Below are positions 46,603 through 59,011 of a stretch of DNA of 64,000 nt, in pieces. The stretch's first letter is position 1, and every line of letters starts with the position of its first letter. Origin of the DNA: Schoenoplectus triqueter (Eukaryota > Streptophyta > Magnoliopsida > Poales > Cyperaceae); assembly GCA_964058805.1 (NCBI GenBank), contig CAXKVV010000022.1, forward strand, positions 248,001 to 312,000, read 5' to 3'. The position numbers were made by a program, and so were the translations under genes. Under the pieces are notes generated by a model. It did no database searches. It saw only the letters and a program-made list of their open reading frames with translations, and was not told the origin of the DNA.

Positions 46603-49600
46603 TTACTGTGGCGATTCATATGCTTCAATACGATAAATAGGAGTCGTCTTCTTTGCCTCTTCAACCTTAGGCAATAACTGAAAAAACAAGAAACTCAGAT
46701 ATCAAATACAAGAAAATTTATAACAATTGTAGAACTTACTACAAGACAAAGATTAAAGAAAAAAGAATCCTTAACACATAGTAGAAACGATACTGGTATA
46801 TTTGGTTAATATCTAAATTAATGTCAGAGAAATTTATAACTTGTTATTAAGTTCCTGAGGGTTTGTTGGTTAGTATCTAAATTAAAGATGAATTATTGCC
46901 TGAGAGTATCAATCTGGTGGTAGTTTGTTTCAACAAAAAGTTGAATTTTTCGAATGGAACATTCAATTAGAAATGGGCTTTACTCTGTCTCTTCAGGGCC
47001 ATTTAATTGAACTAGTTCTCAAGGCCTTGGAACCAAATGGGCCGACTTAACAATTTTATTTTCGAGCTCTCATGTCTTCATTGGAAACAACTCAAATACA
47101 CTATACCTTTGTAAACTATGGAAGAAATAACAAGAAAAATATAGTCGGAGTAGAAACAGAGTAAAGCAAAGAAATTTAATAAAAAAAATTCTATTTTTCT
47201 AAATCAAAATGCCACTGGATTCTCTTTGCTTTTTAAAGGAGATATGGAGAAAATATGGCAATACCTTGTAGCAAGAAATAAGTGAGCTAAGTAAACCTAA
47301 AACGCCGATAACACGAGGTGTAGTAACTTTTGGTGCAACTTTCAGAAGTCCCACACCAACAGTGAGATCCATAAATGCCTTAATAATGGTTAGCATCTTA
47401 TCCCTGTACGCTAATTCCAGGCGGCGGATCTGAAAAGAGAATTAAAGCATTTTATGTTATTAGGTGTGTCGATAATCGATGGATAATTTAGCCCAATATA
47501 TACTCTGTTCGCTCCAAGCTATCTTAAAGAAAGGAGGATTTTAACATGTTAACTGCTTATACTGAGCCTGGTTCACAAGCAAAGTAGCATCTAACAACAT
47601 ATATAAAGGTATCAAGAGAAGTACCAATGAAGTGTATGTATATATATATTGACAGAGGCTGCCAACGTATTACATCTCAACTCCAATGGAGCCACAAAAC
47701 GCAAAAGCACCAAAAACACTCTTTGACATCCTATATAACCACACATGAAGTATATATCATCACTGCATAGGATGTGCACTTAATATCCTCATTCTAAGGA
47801 TGACACTCTCCCTTTGGCATTGGTTAACTTTGCTTATTGTTTGTTCTATGCCATCAGTGCCAATACCAACTGACAAAATTTCAATTTTGGTCATACAGGT
47901 TTATTTTGTTTATTATAAGATTCTATTTTAATAACATAAAAGGTATTTTGCCATACAGGTTATAATTTAGGTAATCAAATAACCATAAAAGTAAGGTAAA
48001 TTACTTTTTTGAGTTTTTTCCTATGTTCCTTTTCAATAGGTAGAGTAGGACGTACTTCGAACTTATCTATGCTTCTCATGGATGGCAAATGAGTAATTTG
48101 TTTGTACTGCTTCCAAAATGCTGCACACTATATATATTGCAAAACTCTCATCAGAAATGTCGTACAAAAATATAACACGAAGACAAATGTTATAAATTGT
48201 AAAAAGAAGTCAATGAAGAAAAATGCAAACCTCCATAATGGTACTGGCTACACAAGAAACAAACCATGAATAAAGTGATATCTTGCCAATTTGCTCAGCC
48301 CGTTTCTTGTCCTGCAGAAGTCACACCAGGTTCAGCATTTTATTTATATATAAAATTTCGTTAGAATAGAATCAGAATTACTAAAAAAAGTAGAACAAGA
48401 AGATGTTCAAACCTTGTATAGTCCTGTTTTTGCTGCCCAGACAAATTGGTCTAGAAATAGAAAAGTGCCTTGAGTTAAATTTTTCACCTGTAAGAGGTGT
48501 TAAAAGATAAATAAAGCTCTTCATTATTACAGGATATTATCTGTATGATTGTTGTTAGGCCAGAAAACCCAGAATAGATCATTACTTAAATGGATAATTC
48601 TAGAATTCGAGAGGCACTAAGGAGTGTTGCAACATTATAATAGTATAACCAATTTCTGCACCAATCTCAAATTTCTTTCTCAGCCGTCAAGTAATTTGAC
48701 ATTGGTGCATCCTGAGCCATAGTCTATTATGAAATTTCATGAAAGAGAATTAAAAGCAAGATTTTTTTTCATTGAACGTTGTGTGCTTGTTTTAAATTTA
48801 TGCGAGGAAGCCTTTTTAACATCAAGGACAAAGTTTCAATTAAAAACAATTATACAAATATTTATATTCCTTAATGGCCAGGTTATAAATCGACCTCACA
48901 AATCTTCTCTTAATTTCTCCTTTTTGCAAGTGCTCTCTTTGGCTGAAACCTCACTCAAGGCCCAAGAAAGTACTGCAGAATCACTCAGAACGAATTTGCA
49001 ATAAAAGCAACTCCTTTCGACTTCATTTCACTATTTGGCAGTAGCTAAATTGTTGCTCACATAACTTGTACCAGTACAGGCATGTACAAGATGTTTCACT
49101 TAAACACCCCATATGCCTGCAATGGTGTTAAAGCTAAGTTGGAGGTGTTGCTTAATCCTTGCTTAATGGTTGCGCAAGCTGTTCATGGTCTTATGGTATG
49201 GTACTAATCTAACTTGTTTCTAATCAACGATTCTCTACCAGCATAGGATTTTCTTTGTGTCTGGTGCCAACATTGTCAGAGCAGCACTTTTATTAATCTT
49301 ACCTGGTCATGAACTTCTGTTTGTGCTATTGGGACATTTGACCAGGGTTCTTCTATATGGTTGGAGTTTCCCTATTTAACGCCTTCTTGTTTTTTTAATT
49401 CTTTGATTGCTATTTCACTTTTCTATTTTTAATTTCCACCTACCTCATATGGCCATTTTACTTGGCGAACCTCCCTTTTTGTATGATATACGTAGTATAG
49501 GCTTATGTCAGGAATGTGCTGATACAATTCTTTATCATAAAATAACAAAAATGCTTCAGGATGTAATCTGCTTAAATTGATGCTGTACATTTTTTTGCTT

Positions 49601-51598
49601 TAATTTTACTTCATCTGAAAGAAACAGTCGCACACAAGCGCTTACCAATTTTTTCATATACTGATACACTATGCTACTTTCAAATTAGATAATGAAATTA
49701 ACTTAGTAACTAGTCTCCACACCATTAGAGGAAGATGCCGACCACCTTTTTTTTCAATGCCCATACGCACGGAGGATCTGGAACAACATCCTACCAACAA
49801 CCATTCCGGCGCCTACCAGTGCGGAAACATACTGGAATATTTGGATGGAACATAATCAACTTATCTTTCAAGACAAAAGACGATCTACGGAACAACTATT
49901 CATGATGATTATTGCGGAGTCACAACTATGGGAACACATTTAGGCGGCACGACATAAGGATGGCGGAAAATATTATCGCGAATATGCTTCTCTGTATATA
50001 ATTTTTTTTTATGCTTGTAAATATTTTTTATCTTATTAATGAAAATTGGTAGGCTCTTGGCCTACCCTTCAAAAAAAAATTAGTAACTAGGAACACAGTG
50101 GAAAGTTTTCTGACCTTTCCAAGTATGATCATAAAAATACCCACTCTTTCTGGAGGTGGGGTGAGAAAGGCATACATATCATTCACAAACTGCAATGAGA
50201 GCCACACAAATTAGCAGTTCATAATTACCACTTCATACTTGTGTATATAACGCTTATCTATTTCCTGCTTCATTAAATAGTTCTCTGGTACATAATACAA
50301 CAGTTCTGCACTGGTTTCCGTTAACTGATTAAAATCATTTGATGGACAGTACATACCAGTAGTATACAAGTTTCTATTGTCCATAAGCTGGTCATTATCA
50401 TTTTTTTATTTGTGTATTCCTTTCAGTATTTGTTCCATTTAGTACCTGACATTTTTTTAATTTTGTTCACCAGTATGTAATGGACAGATGAACAGATGAC
50501 CTTTAAAAAAAAAAGAAGGAAAATTATGACCTTAAAAATACGGAAGGCTTTTCTTGCCATGCTAGATGATTTCTCGATATCATACGCAATGCCAGGCTGT
50601 CCATTGTTGATGAACTTGGCAAAATATTGGATGGCTCTACAGAACTTATCACGTGCTTCAGCCTTGTTGAAGTAGAGTGCTAACACGGCAACATCGAACC
50701 TTGCCACTTCTAGTGTATGCATCGTGTGTTGTGCAAGCCGTCCCTGTCAAAAATTTCCATCATCATTTTAGTTTTAGGTACAACTTACAATGAGTGGAAG
50801 AAATTTTATCTGTCCCTGCAATTCTTTGTGCTGCCTTCAGAAGTTTTGCTTGAGATTTTGCTCGGTCTATCATTTTTGTTTGTATAATTCAGCTTGCTTG
50901 AAAAAACAAAACAAAAGAAACAATGCCATCGATATGTATCCATCTCCTGTTCATTTTTTCTAATTGTTCAATTAGACAAACCATTTAACTTACCTGATAT
51001 ATCTCTTAATCTAAAATGATCATAGTTTTTTTTTTAAAAAACTCTTCATTTATTAATAAGATTATTACTTTTTGTTCTATAATAAACAAACTCAATTTTG
51101 CATGATTAAATGGAAGGACAATTACACCAGCTCATGCATCATTTTTGCAATTAACAAACACAGGAGGGTTGATATTCGTTAGAAAAAGGCCAAATGCGCA
51201 CAGAAAGATCTTTGGGCCTTGATGGAATTACAAGATTGGGAAGATGGTCTATGCATAAAGACCAAAAGTGATTAAGAGCACGGCAGAATGAGCAAAATTG
51301 TAGCATTGGTAATAGGTAGATCAATTACATTCTCAGGGTCATTTAAGCAAATTTCTAACAGAGCCTCTTAATCGGTATCAAAACATGAAACGAGACAATT
51401 GAAACAAACCGATCAACATACCTTGTGAGTTGACCCATGGCTGTGGCCATGGCCGTGGTGGTGGCTTTGGCTGAGGCCACGAGTATGGTTACCATGAAGG
51501 TGGAACAAATGGTGACCATGATGACTGTGCCTGTGCCCGTGCCCGTGACCTTGGTGGTGCTTGTGATGATGAGAATTGCTCTTCTCGTTATTCGGCAT
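46603..51598 (-). CDS. PEX11: PEX11-family peroxisome proliferation protein (C/D/E-type) with His-rich N-terminus
   Basis: PEX11 proteins remodel the peroxisomal membrane and promote elongation and division of peroxisomes. Eight exons join in phase 0, each at GT...AG: 51598-51422, 50743-50531, 50189-50115, 48487-48413, 48311-48231, 48127-48005, 47429-47265 and 46677-46603. They predict 327 residues. Exon 2 contains NKAEARDKFCRAIQY and NNGQPG, exon 3 begins FVND, exon 4 has LDQFVWAAKTGLY, and exon 7 has PKVTTPRVIGVLGLLSSLISCY. These match the PEX11C/D/E subgroup, which is usually about 235 residues. The excess is mainly exon 1, whose 59 residues include 23 His in HH, GH and SH runs. A shorter start at Met in exon 2 (50722) would give a near-canonical protein. 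Intron 3 carries an antisense LINE fragment. The exon 6 acceptor is TAG rather than CAG. The gene appears intact. The boundary of the 5' UTR is not defined. Confidence 0.92.
49714..50079 (+). mobile_element. 5'-truncated LINE fragment with zf-RVT domain, in PEX11 intron 3
   Basis: The plus-strand frame from about 49723 to the stop at 49941 reads DADHLFFQCPYARRIW and later YWNIWMEHNQLIF. This is the zinc-binding 'zf-RVT' end of a plant LINE polyprotein, downstream of the reverse transcriptase. The 3' end has a short UTR and a 9-A tail (50071-50079). The insertion is flanked by an 11-bp duplication, TTAGTAACTAG at 49703-49713 and 50080-50090. Only the last ~370 bp of the element were copied. 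It lies antisense to PEX11. Confidence 0.9.
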
Positions 51599-52890
51599 TA
51601 ATTCTCTCTTCTTCCTCTCTAGTTTGTTGAAATGGTTTGAAAATGCAAAGGTATTATTGTTTTGTCTTTATCTCTGCCTCACGCCGTTGGTTTTGTTTTG
51701 GCTTTTAGCTTGATTTTCTGCCCTTTTGACTTGAGGTCCCATTGGTCAATGCGCTGGAAATCATTGGAGAAACGATGAGACGACACCAGGGAATGTTTCT
51801 CTAAATCTTTTATCTGTTTTTCTTTTTTCTTTTGTTTTTGCTTCTCTCTGCATTTATTCATTTACTTCTCTCTTCTTCTTTTTTCTTTTGCTCCATGAAG
51901 GACGACGTGTTTATGTTTCTTTTTTATATTGTCACTACTGGTGTGATCACTGCTCCAGGATATATGACCTAAAGGAAAATATTTGGATATTCAATCTTAG
52001 AACTTCATTATTTGCACTAATGAAATAGACGTTTCGAAAGGAGCCTTGTAATTTATATTCGATGCATCAACATTACAAGTACTGTGAACCAGTATTGGAT
52101 CTTAGTGTGTGTTGTTTGTAGTAGTTTGGTAGGAATTTTCCTCAGACAAAAAAACGGAGCTTGTGGGGGGGAAACTTGGAAGAGTTTTCCATTAACAATA
52201 ACATATTAAAATGTACATGTTAAAAGTCAGTCTTATTTAAAAATATCTATTCATTGTAGTTTTTAGAGATCATTCATGATCATCAACATGTTCTTATTCA
52301 AAGATATATTTAAAATTCATATTTTGCAGGCTATAACCCAAAAGATTTGTACTAAATTAATTTATTCACACTCTTGCGATAAATATGTAATTGATATATA
52401 TCGTGTACAAAACCGGCCTATGATTTGCTGACAGAATAGGAATGCAAGACAGGCGATAGCTTATTAAAATTTTAAAATGAAGAGAAGGAATTGTAATAGT
52501 ACCCCTCTATTATCAGACCGTTTAAATTGCGAAAACATTATTTATATGAAAACTTTATTTATATATAAATCTAAAAAGAATCGTACAAAATTAAACTTCG
52601 ATGTGCGGAGATTTCAAGCGCAATTAAAAAGAAAAGTATCAGCTCGTAACCTACATTCAGAGCACTAGCTCGTTGTCAGATGAGAATAATTCAAACTTCT
52701 AATTAAAATATGGATTAGCCCGTCTTACAAATCTTTTATTTTTATGGTACATCCATTTCAAATTTTTAATACTATATAGCCTAAAATATTACAATAGGAA
52801 ATGCATTTTCCATCATTTATATAGATATCATTCTAGATATAGACAATTTTGAAGGTTGTTTTCGATCATCATTCAATGACAAAACTTGAA
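51599..52890. other. PEX11 upstream region, otherwise no gene
   Basis: The bases directly upstream of the PEX11 ATG on the minus strand are GA-rich (AGAGAGGAAGAAGAGAGAAT region), typical of a plant 5' UTR, continuing to roughly 51900. Beyond that the sequence is AT-rich with no recognisable coding region or well-defined TATA box. Confidence 0.4.
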
Positions 52891-52967
<77 letters not shown>

Positions 52968-52999
52968 TACTACTACTATTATTATTATTATTATTATTA
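52891..52999. repeat. (ATT)n microsatellite with ACT interruption
   Basis: About 36 trinucleotide units, ATT with a short (ACT) interruption near 52966-52977. A second ATT run follows at 53292-53342. The poly-isoleucine frames over it are artefacts. Confidence 0.95.
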
Positions 53000-53129
53000 G
53001 TGAGGTTATGATATTTCGTGAAGTACAAAACATCCAGTGCTTTTCGTTCATATTTTTTAGATGACTATAAAACTTGTTGATCTAACGATTTCTGTACCAT
53101 CCAATACTAGTGATTGTTCACTAATATAA

Positions 53130-53291
53130 AAAGTAGCAAACAATTTCAGAAAAATGTAAAAATTAATATTTAAAAATATTTCAATATGAAGATCATGTTC
53201 AACGGTTTGAATCAGTTGTTTGAACTTTCAATTTCAAGATACAGACGCGAAGTATGGAGGATTTCATACTTCGCAAAGTATCATAGCCTCA
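53130..53291. mobile_element. Half of a family C hairpin MITE
   Basis: The sequence TTTCAATATGAAGATCATG, then AACGGTTTGAATCAG, then TTCAATTTCAAG parallels the right arm of the element at 10690-11010. It is capped by ATACTTCGCAAAGTAT near 53268-53283, analogous to the palindromic cap at 38681. The partner arm is missing and an ATT microsatellite begins directly after it. Confidence 0.45.
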
Positions 53292-53292
53292 C

Positions 53293-53341
<49 letters not shown>

Positions 53342-53359
53342 TTAATTTATTATTATTAT

Positions 53360-55098
53360 TAACATTTCGGCAAGTTTCTGATCGATGAGAAAACAATTTA
53401 TGAACTGAACATATAAAACAAATAAACTGGATATTTAAATTAGCACTAAAAAAAAGAATTTAATCAAGAGATACTTCTGGAAGATAGTGTTTAAAATAAT
53501 TCGTACAGTATTTCGCATTGATGAAATATACAGTCTTATCATTCCTCAGATGCTTGAAAATCATATAATTTCTTCCATCAGCTAAAAAATTATGAAATAT
53601 AAATTGTTAGGCGAGATGGTGTGATTTCCGAGTCCTGTTCCTCTGCTGCGCAGTACCGCGCTGTACATAACGTGGATCGTTGGTTCACTTCGAGATCTGT
53701 GCTGACTCGAATCACGAGAAAATCCAACTGTCCACGTGCTGCGCTGCACGAGAGGATATGGATTTGTGATTTCCAAGCTTTTGTCAGAAGTATGCAATGA
53801 GTGTATTCTAAATTTGAAAATAGTCTACTAAATTATTTTAAATATCTTGCCCACCAACGTGCCTTACATAATTCTATTCTTAATGCTAACTTAGAATAAA
53901 ATAAATGTTAATTGAACTTATTTATTAACAATAGGATATATATTTTAATTTGTTGTCATTATTTCCAAAATGTGGGATAGGCTTATCAAGCGATGTAGGC
54001 CTGGACAAATCCAAAATACAGCCCCAATTGAAAGACAGGCCCGAGTTGCTTGAATCGTTCCATTTATGGGTTTGGCACTCGGGCCTATGGACATTTCCTA
54101 TCTCACTGCATCTATTAAAACGATAAATGAGTTGAAACTTGAAAACATCAACTGAGAACGCTCTACTTCCCATGGAGTCTGGGCACCCGTGCCAATCTTT
54201 GGCAGCTTTCTATAAGTGAAATCTACAACTACAAGGCTTGATACTGAGTATTTAATGCATTCGACTACACAGCTTTTAAGGCTCTAAATTAAGTAGGCCA
54301 GCAGCATGCATAAATGGATAACCTGTACTTCCTGTGCAGCTTAAATTCTCTGCCAGTGGTACGGGTGCTCCATAAATCAGACACGTTGAAAAGATAGTTC
54401 TCCATTTACCAGAAAACAAGAGCTTGTTAAAATACCAACACGGCAACACCCAACCTGAGAAAACATTTCATCAATCCAGCCCCCAGGTGGCAGCAGACTG
54501 TTGTACTGTTGTACTGTTACTCAAATTACTCAACACCACTAACTAATGTAGTTTGCATCTCAATTTGAGTATGAACAAGGCAACAAGCCATCTTATAGTG
54601 AGAAAGGAAGCAAAAAAGAAAAGGAAAATTGCAACAAACGTTGACAAAATTAATTCTAGTAAACAAATCTGTGTTCTGGCTTTGGTCCACCTCAGACCAA
54701 AATACCAAAATTATCACTTCCCATACAACGGAGAGGATTCAAAGCACCAGGAAATAAAATAAATTCAAAAACAGGGACAACACTATTTACAGATCCAACT
54801 ACACATCAAACAAAATGCATCAACTCCACCACATGTTCAAAATAAACTGTTGCTTCCCAACAGATTAGAGTGATACCAAGTCAAACTGATGTTTCCAGTT
54901 TCGTTTATTGTGTGATGATTGTATGGTATTCTACAGCTGTCGTGCATTTTGACTTTGAAGTCCAAATGACTGAAGAGTACAAAGCATCCGCCTTTCTGAA
55001 AAGGTGCTGCAAAAAGACGAGCATTTACAGAAAAAAATATCAGTATATCAGTGCTACAAAATAACAAAGTAAAAATGAAGGTCATACCTTTTCAAAAG
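53360..55098. other. Intergenic, no supportable gene
   Basis: Mixed-composition sequence. The block 53600-53790 is GC-richer (CTGCTGCGCAGTACCGCGC) and 54300-54800 resembles UTR sequence. No domain or splice pattern that supports a gene was found. Frames up to 82 codons here have no recognisable similarity. Confidence 0.5.
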
Positions 55099-55114
55099 AT
55101 TAGAATAAGTCCAT

Positions 55115-56982
55115 ACAACAACAACAAAACCTTTAATCTCAAATAAATTGGGGTAGGCTAGAAATGAAACCCAATCGGAAAACATAAAATCAAAGAACTC
55201 AAATATCAGTGATAAAAATAAATATGACGGAATAAAAAATAATAATAATAATAATAATAATAATATATAAATAAATATGATAATGATAATGATAATATGC
55301 TAATAATAGTAGCAATAATAACAATAATAATAATAGTACAATAAACCTCTATTATAAAATCTGTTTCTAAATCTTAAAATCATATTTTAAAACCTAATTT
55401 TAAATTCTAAATCCTAAAATCCTATCTAAACCTCTATTTTTGAAATCTATTTCTAAATTCTAAATCTTAAAATCTTAAAAAATCTAAGAATATGAAGTTT
55501 ATAACTCTCCTATTAGACTCTAACTCCTAAATCATCGTTCAGGTACATGAATCGCTATCTTCCACACACTCATATCCAAAGTAAGCCCTTTGGGTATATT
55601 TCATTCCTTCAAATATCTTTTTATTGCTTCCTCTCATGTCAATCTCGGTCGACTTCTTCCTCTTTTTATATTTTCATGACGACTTAAAATACCGCTGCGT
55701 ACTGATGCTTCAAGAGGTCTTCGTTGGATATGACCAAACCATCGCAAACGATATTGGATTAGCTTCTCTTGAATTGGTGCTACCCAAGTTTGTTCCCAAT
55801 ATCATCATTTCTGATTCGATCTTTCCTTATGTAACCACATATCCAGCTACACTCATTTTCTGGATGTGTTGTCTTTTTGTAGCCCAACATTCTACGCCAT
55901 ACAACATCGCGGGTCTAATCACCGTCCTGTAGAACTTGTATTTTAGTTTGTTTGGGATCTTTTGTCACAAAGAACACCAGATGCTTGTCTCCATTTTACC
56001 CATCCAGCTCTTATTCTATGACTAACATCTTCATCGATCTCTCCTTCACTCTGCAACATCGATCTCAAATACCAAAATGTGTCATTCATGGGTACTACTC
56101 GTCCATCCAAACTAACATCTCCGTCATCTAAGTTTTCCCCGCTGAACTGACACCTCATATATTCAGTTTTTGTCCTACTAAGTCTAAAATCTTTCGATTC
56201 TAAAGTTTGTCTCCACAACTCTAGTTTCTGATTGACTCCAATTCTGCTCTCGTCAATCAGCACCACATCATCAGCAAAGAGCATACACCAAGAAATATCT
56301 TATTGTATGTTCTTTGTGATCTCATCCATCACTAAGGTGAAAATATATGGACTCAATGTTAAACCTTGATGTAATCCTATCTTAATAGAAAAAGTATCGG
56401 ACTCACCGTCACATGCTCTGACACAAGTCACAGCATTTGTGTATATATCCTTAATAAGGGTAACATACTTTGTTGGGACTAGTTTCCTTTTAAGCGTCCA
56501 CCACATGATATTTCTTGGAATTTTATCATACGTTTTCTCTAAATCAATAAATATCATATGTAGGTCCTTCTTCTGTTCTCGATGTCTCTCCATAAGTTGT
56601 CTTATCAAGAAAATCGCCTCCATAGTGGACCTCTCAGGCATAAAACCAAACTGATTTTTAGAGACAGTTGTCAGTTTTTTTAAATAGTGCTCGATCACTC
56701 CCTCCCAAAGCTTCATGGTATGACTCATGAGCTTAATTCATCTGTAATTAGTACAACTTTGAATATTTTTTTTATTCTTGAAGATTGGTACTAATATACT
56801 TCTTCTCCACTCATCAGGTATCTTATTGGATCGAAAAATGATATTAAATAGTTTAGTGAGCCACACTATTGTTATATCTCCAAGACATCTCCATATCTCA
56901 TTCGAGATGTCATCCGGTCCTAACGCCTTACCTGTTTTCATCATTTTTAAAGTTTCTTTCAACTCAAACTCTTGAATTCTCC
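55115..56982 (-). mobile_element. 5'-truncated RTE-type LINE retrotransposon
   Basis: One minus-strand frame from 56962 to 55943 is interrupted by only two stops. It encodes the reverse transcriptase core, with KALGPDDI near 56920, a QFGFMPERST motif near 56640, IFIDLEKTYD near 56540, GLHQG near 56370 and [10 protein letters not shown] near 56270, the catalytic Asp-Asp box. Beyond it, near 55640-55790, is WVAPIQEKLIQYRLRWFGH, the C-terminal block typical of plant RTE elements. The 3' end closes with the TTGTTGTTGTTG-type tail (plus-strand CAACAACAACAA near 55116). A perfect 16-bp duplication, ATTAGAATAAGTCCAT at 55099-55114 and 56983-56998, marks the insertion. The endonuclease region was never copied, so the copy was dead on arrival. 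Confidence 0.93.
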
Positions 56983-56998
56983 ATTAGAATAAGTCCAT

Positions 56999-58246
56999 GT
57001 TCTATTTTAAATCTTTCAGGGTTAAGGTGAGGTTAAAGTCACACAATATCATTTCAGCTAAAAGATATGAAGTACAAGGATACATAATACAATGCATTTG
57101 GAAATGGCGGAACAATCCCAGCAAAGGTCAACCTTAGAACAGCTTAAGACAAATACATAGCTACAATAGTTACAGAAACAATCACATAGTGCTATAAAAA
57201 AATCAAGGGAGTTCTTGCAACCAATCTTTGCTTAGGTACATAAATTAATGAGTAGTTTTACAAAGAGTATAAAATATTTGTATTAAATGAGTAGAATTAC
57301 ATGTGGAAAGAATGTTTTTAAGATAACTATGATGGAAGTGCTCTTGGAAGATATGATACGGAAATGAAAACATCTAAGAATTAATGATATCCAAGATATA
57401 GTCAAACTTTGGATGGAAAATTAATCTTCCTCAACAATACGAAGGGGAAATACCTAAATAAATGTGTCATATATCTTCAACACTGATACATTTAAAGCAA
57501 CTTAACCATTGTATTATATCCAACAAGTTTTATCCATCACTTCTTCAAGAATGGTATAACAGTTTATTAAGAAGTAGCTTATTCTATGGAAGAAATATAT
57601 TCAATTACAGTAACCGAACAATATTAAAGCATTATATGCAAAAGCATACAATTATAGATTACAAAAAAAGTTTTCATGGCGCAAGGAAAACAGACAAGAA
57701 TCTGTATGTACTCACTAAAAAGACAAATAAAGCAACATATAAATTAATTTGCTTACACGAAACACACAGAAAACGTAAAAACAGAATTACTAACCATAAG
57801 GCTATCTTATATATTCTGGATTCCTCCATAAATTTTTGGATTAATCCAATAACACTTGTAATATTGGAGATGAAGATGAAGATGAAGCACTTGAGCTTCT
57901 GTAAACTGACAATGTCTTTGATGTCATAGTTATTGACGCTGGAAGACCTGACATGAACAGAGAAGAAACATTTTGCCCTTCTTTGTCTGGTTGAATATTA
58001 GCTTGTCTTTTCATGAAGGTTATATTGTCATTTGCATAAATTAAGGTAAGAATACTTGTTTAAAAATAGGAACTCAACCTCCTTAGAAGTTTTTAATATT
58101 CTTAAAACTAAAAACCCAATATTATGAGTACCTAATAACAACATGTTCACTCTACTACAATAAAAAAAGTGACTATCGTCCAATATTTATTAAATATTAT
58201 CTAAAGGTGACACAAAAATTATACCACTTACTCATATGCCCCCACT
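56999..58246. other. Intergenic, downstream of the F-box gene
   Basis: AT-rich. A 155-codon plus-strand frame (57462-57929) has no recognisable domain, and its Lys/Asn/Ile/His-rich composition suggests chance. The bases just below 58247 would be the 3' UTR of the minus-strand F-box gene. Confidence 0.4.
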
Positions 58247-59011
58247 CTATTTCCAATCCAGCATGTCCAAGAGCCACAGAAACTCAACCTCCGTGGTAGC
58301 TGCATCACAAAAATCAATCTCTACACCAAAGACCTCCAAACTTGCACGGGCCCCACCTGCCAGAAACAACAGTGACACCCACACCCTTATGTCAGAAATG
58401 AACGGCCGCCTTGGTGAAAACCTCAGATATTCATATGCCAATGCCCTTGATGCAGTGACATCCACATAATCAAATATAGCTCTATTTGCAACACATGCCA
58501 TTTTGTTTGTGTCCCTTCTGCTAACCAGCACAGACACAGTTGCAGTGTTCCCATATGCAATTGCCACTCTAGGGTTCACTGGCATCATCATCTTGCAATC
58601 TGGGCTGTCCAGATGTGTCCTAAGACTGTCAGCAATGCCATCCGGGACATTAGACAAACCTTTACAAAGTACAGATCCCGAGACAGCTGAGGAGAGGAGG
58701 ATTTTCTTTTCTTCAGTCCAAACATCAATGTAAAAGACCAAGTCTTCAAAGGAGAGACTTGGGAGGGGGAGGGGTTGCTGACGTGGAAGTGGTGGCTGGG
58801 AGAAAGTAGCAAAGAGACGATGATAGGTGGTTCCTGGAGGGATATTTTTTGAAATAGATGGCCACTTTCGGGCACAGATACACTTCCAGAAATAGTCATC
58901 TTTTGCAATGTCTCTCCACTGGTGGCAAACAAGCATGCATGAAGCAAGGTCTTTTCCTTCCAGAAGGGGGAACACATCTTTCAGGGCTTCACCATGAAAC
59001 CAGTTCTCCAT
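58247..59011 (-). CDS. F-box protein (At5g39250-like)
   Basis: An uninterrupted 254-residue frame. Residues about 4-50 form an F-box, with LKDVFPLLEGKDLASCMLVC and then HQWRDIAKDDYFWKCIC, including the conserved Leu-Val-Cys-x-x-Trp-Arg core. The F-box binds SKP1 to place the protein in an SCF ubiquitin ligase as substrate receptor. The rest has no Kelch or LRR repeats. It ends with LEVFGVEIDFCDAATTEVEFLWLLDMLDWK-type sequence, and overall the protein resembles the plant single-copy family exemplified by Arabidopsis At5g39250 from memory. The substrate is unknown. ATG at 59011 is chosen because it begins the F-box and lies one base after a strong acceptor, CTGCACAG. The gene looks intact. Confidence 0.85.
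   Translation of the reverse strand: MENWFHGEALKDVFPLLEGKDLASCMLVCHQWRDIAKDDYFWKCICARKWPSISKNIPPGTTYHRLFATFSQPPLPRQQPLPLPSLSFEDLVFYIDVWTEEKKILLSSAVSGSVLCKGLSNVPDGIADSLRTHLDSPDCKMMMPVNPRVAIAYGNTATVSVLVSRRDTNKMACVANRAIFDYVDVTASRALAYEYLRFSPRRPFISDIRVWVSLLFLAGGARASLEVFGVEIDFCDAATTEVEFLWLLDMLDWK

Noticed and set aside
52849..53064. Poly-isoleucine frames
   Set aside because: These are translations of an ATT microsatellite.
52886..53345. CRISPR-like array of short repeats
   Set aside because: The repeats are simple trinucleotides without unique spacers, and the DNA is plant nuclear.
57462..57929. 155-codon plus-strand frame
   Set aside because: It is Lys/Asn/Ile/His-rich with no domain, in AT-rich sequence next to transposon insertions. 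The length alone is not enough to call a gene.
58588..58977. 129-codon minus-strand frame
   Set aside because: It is a shifted frame inside the F-box coding sequence.
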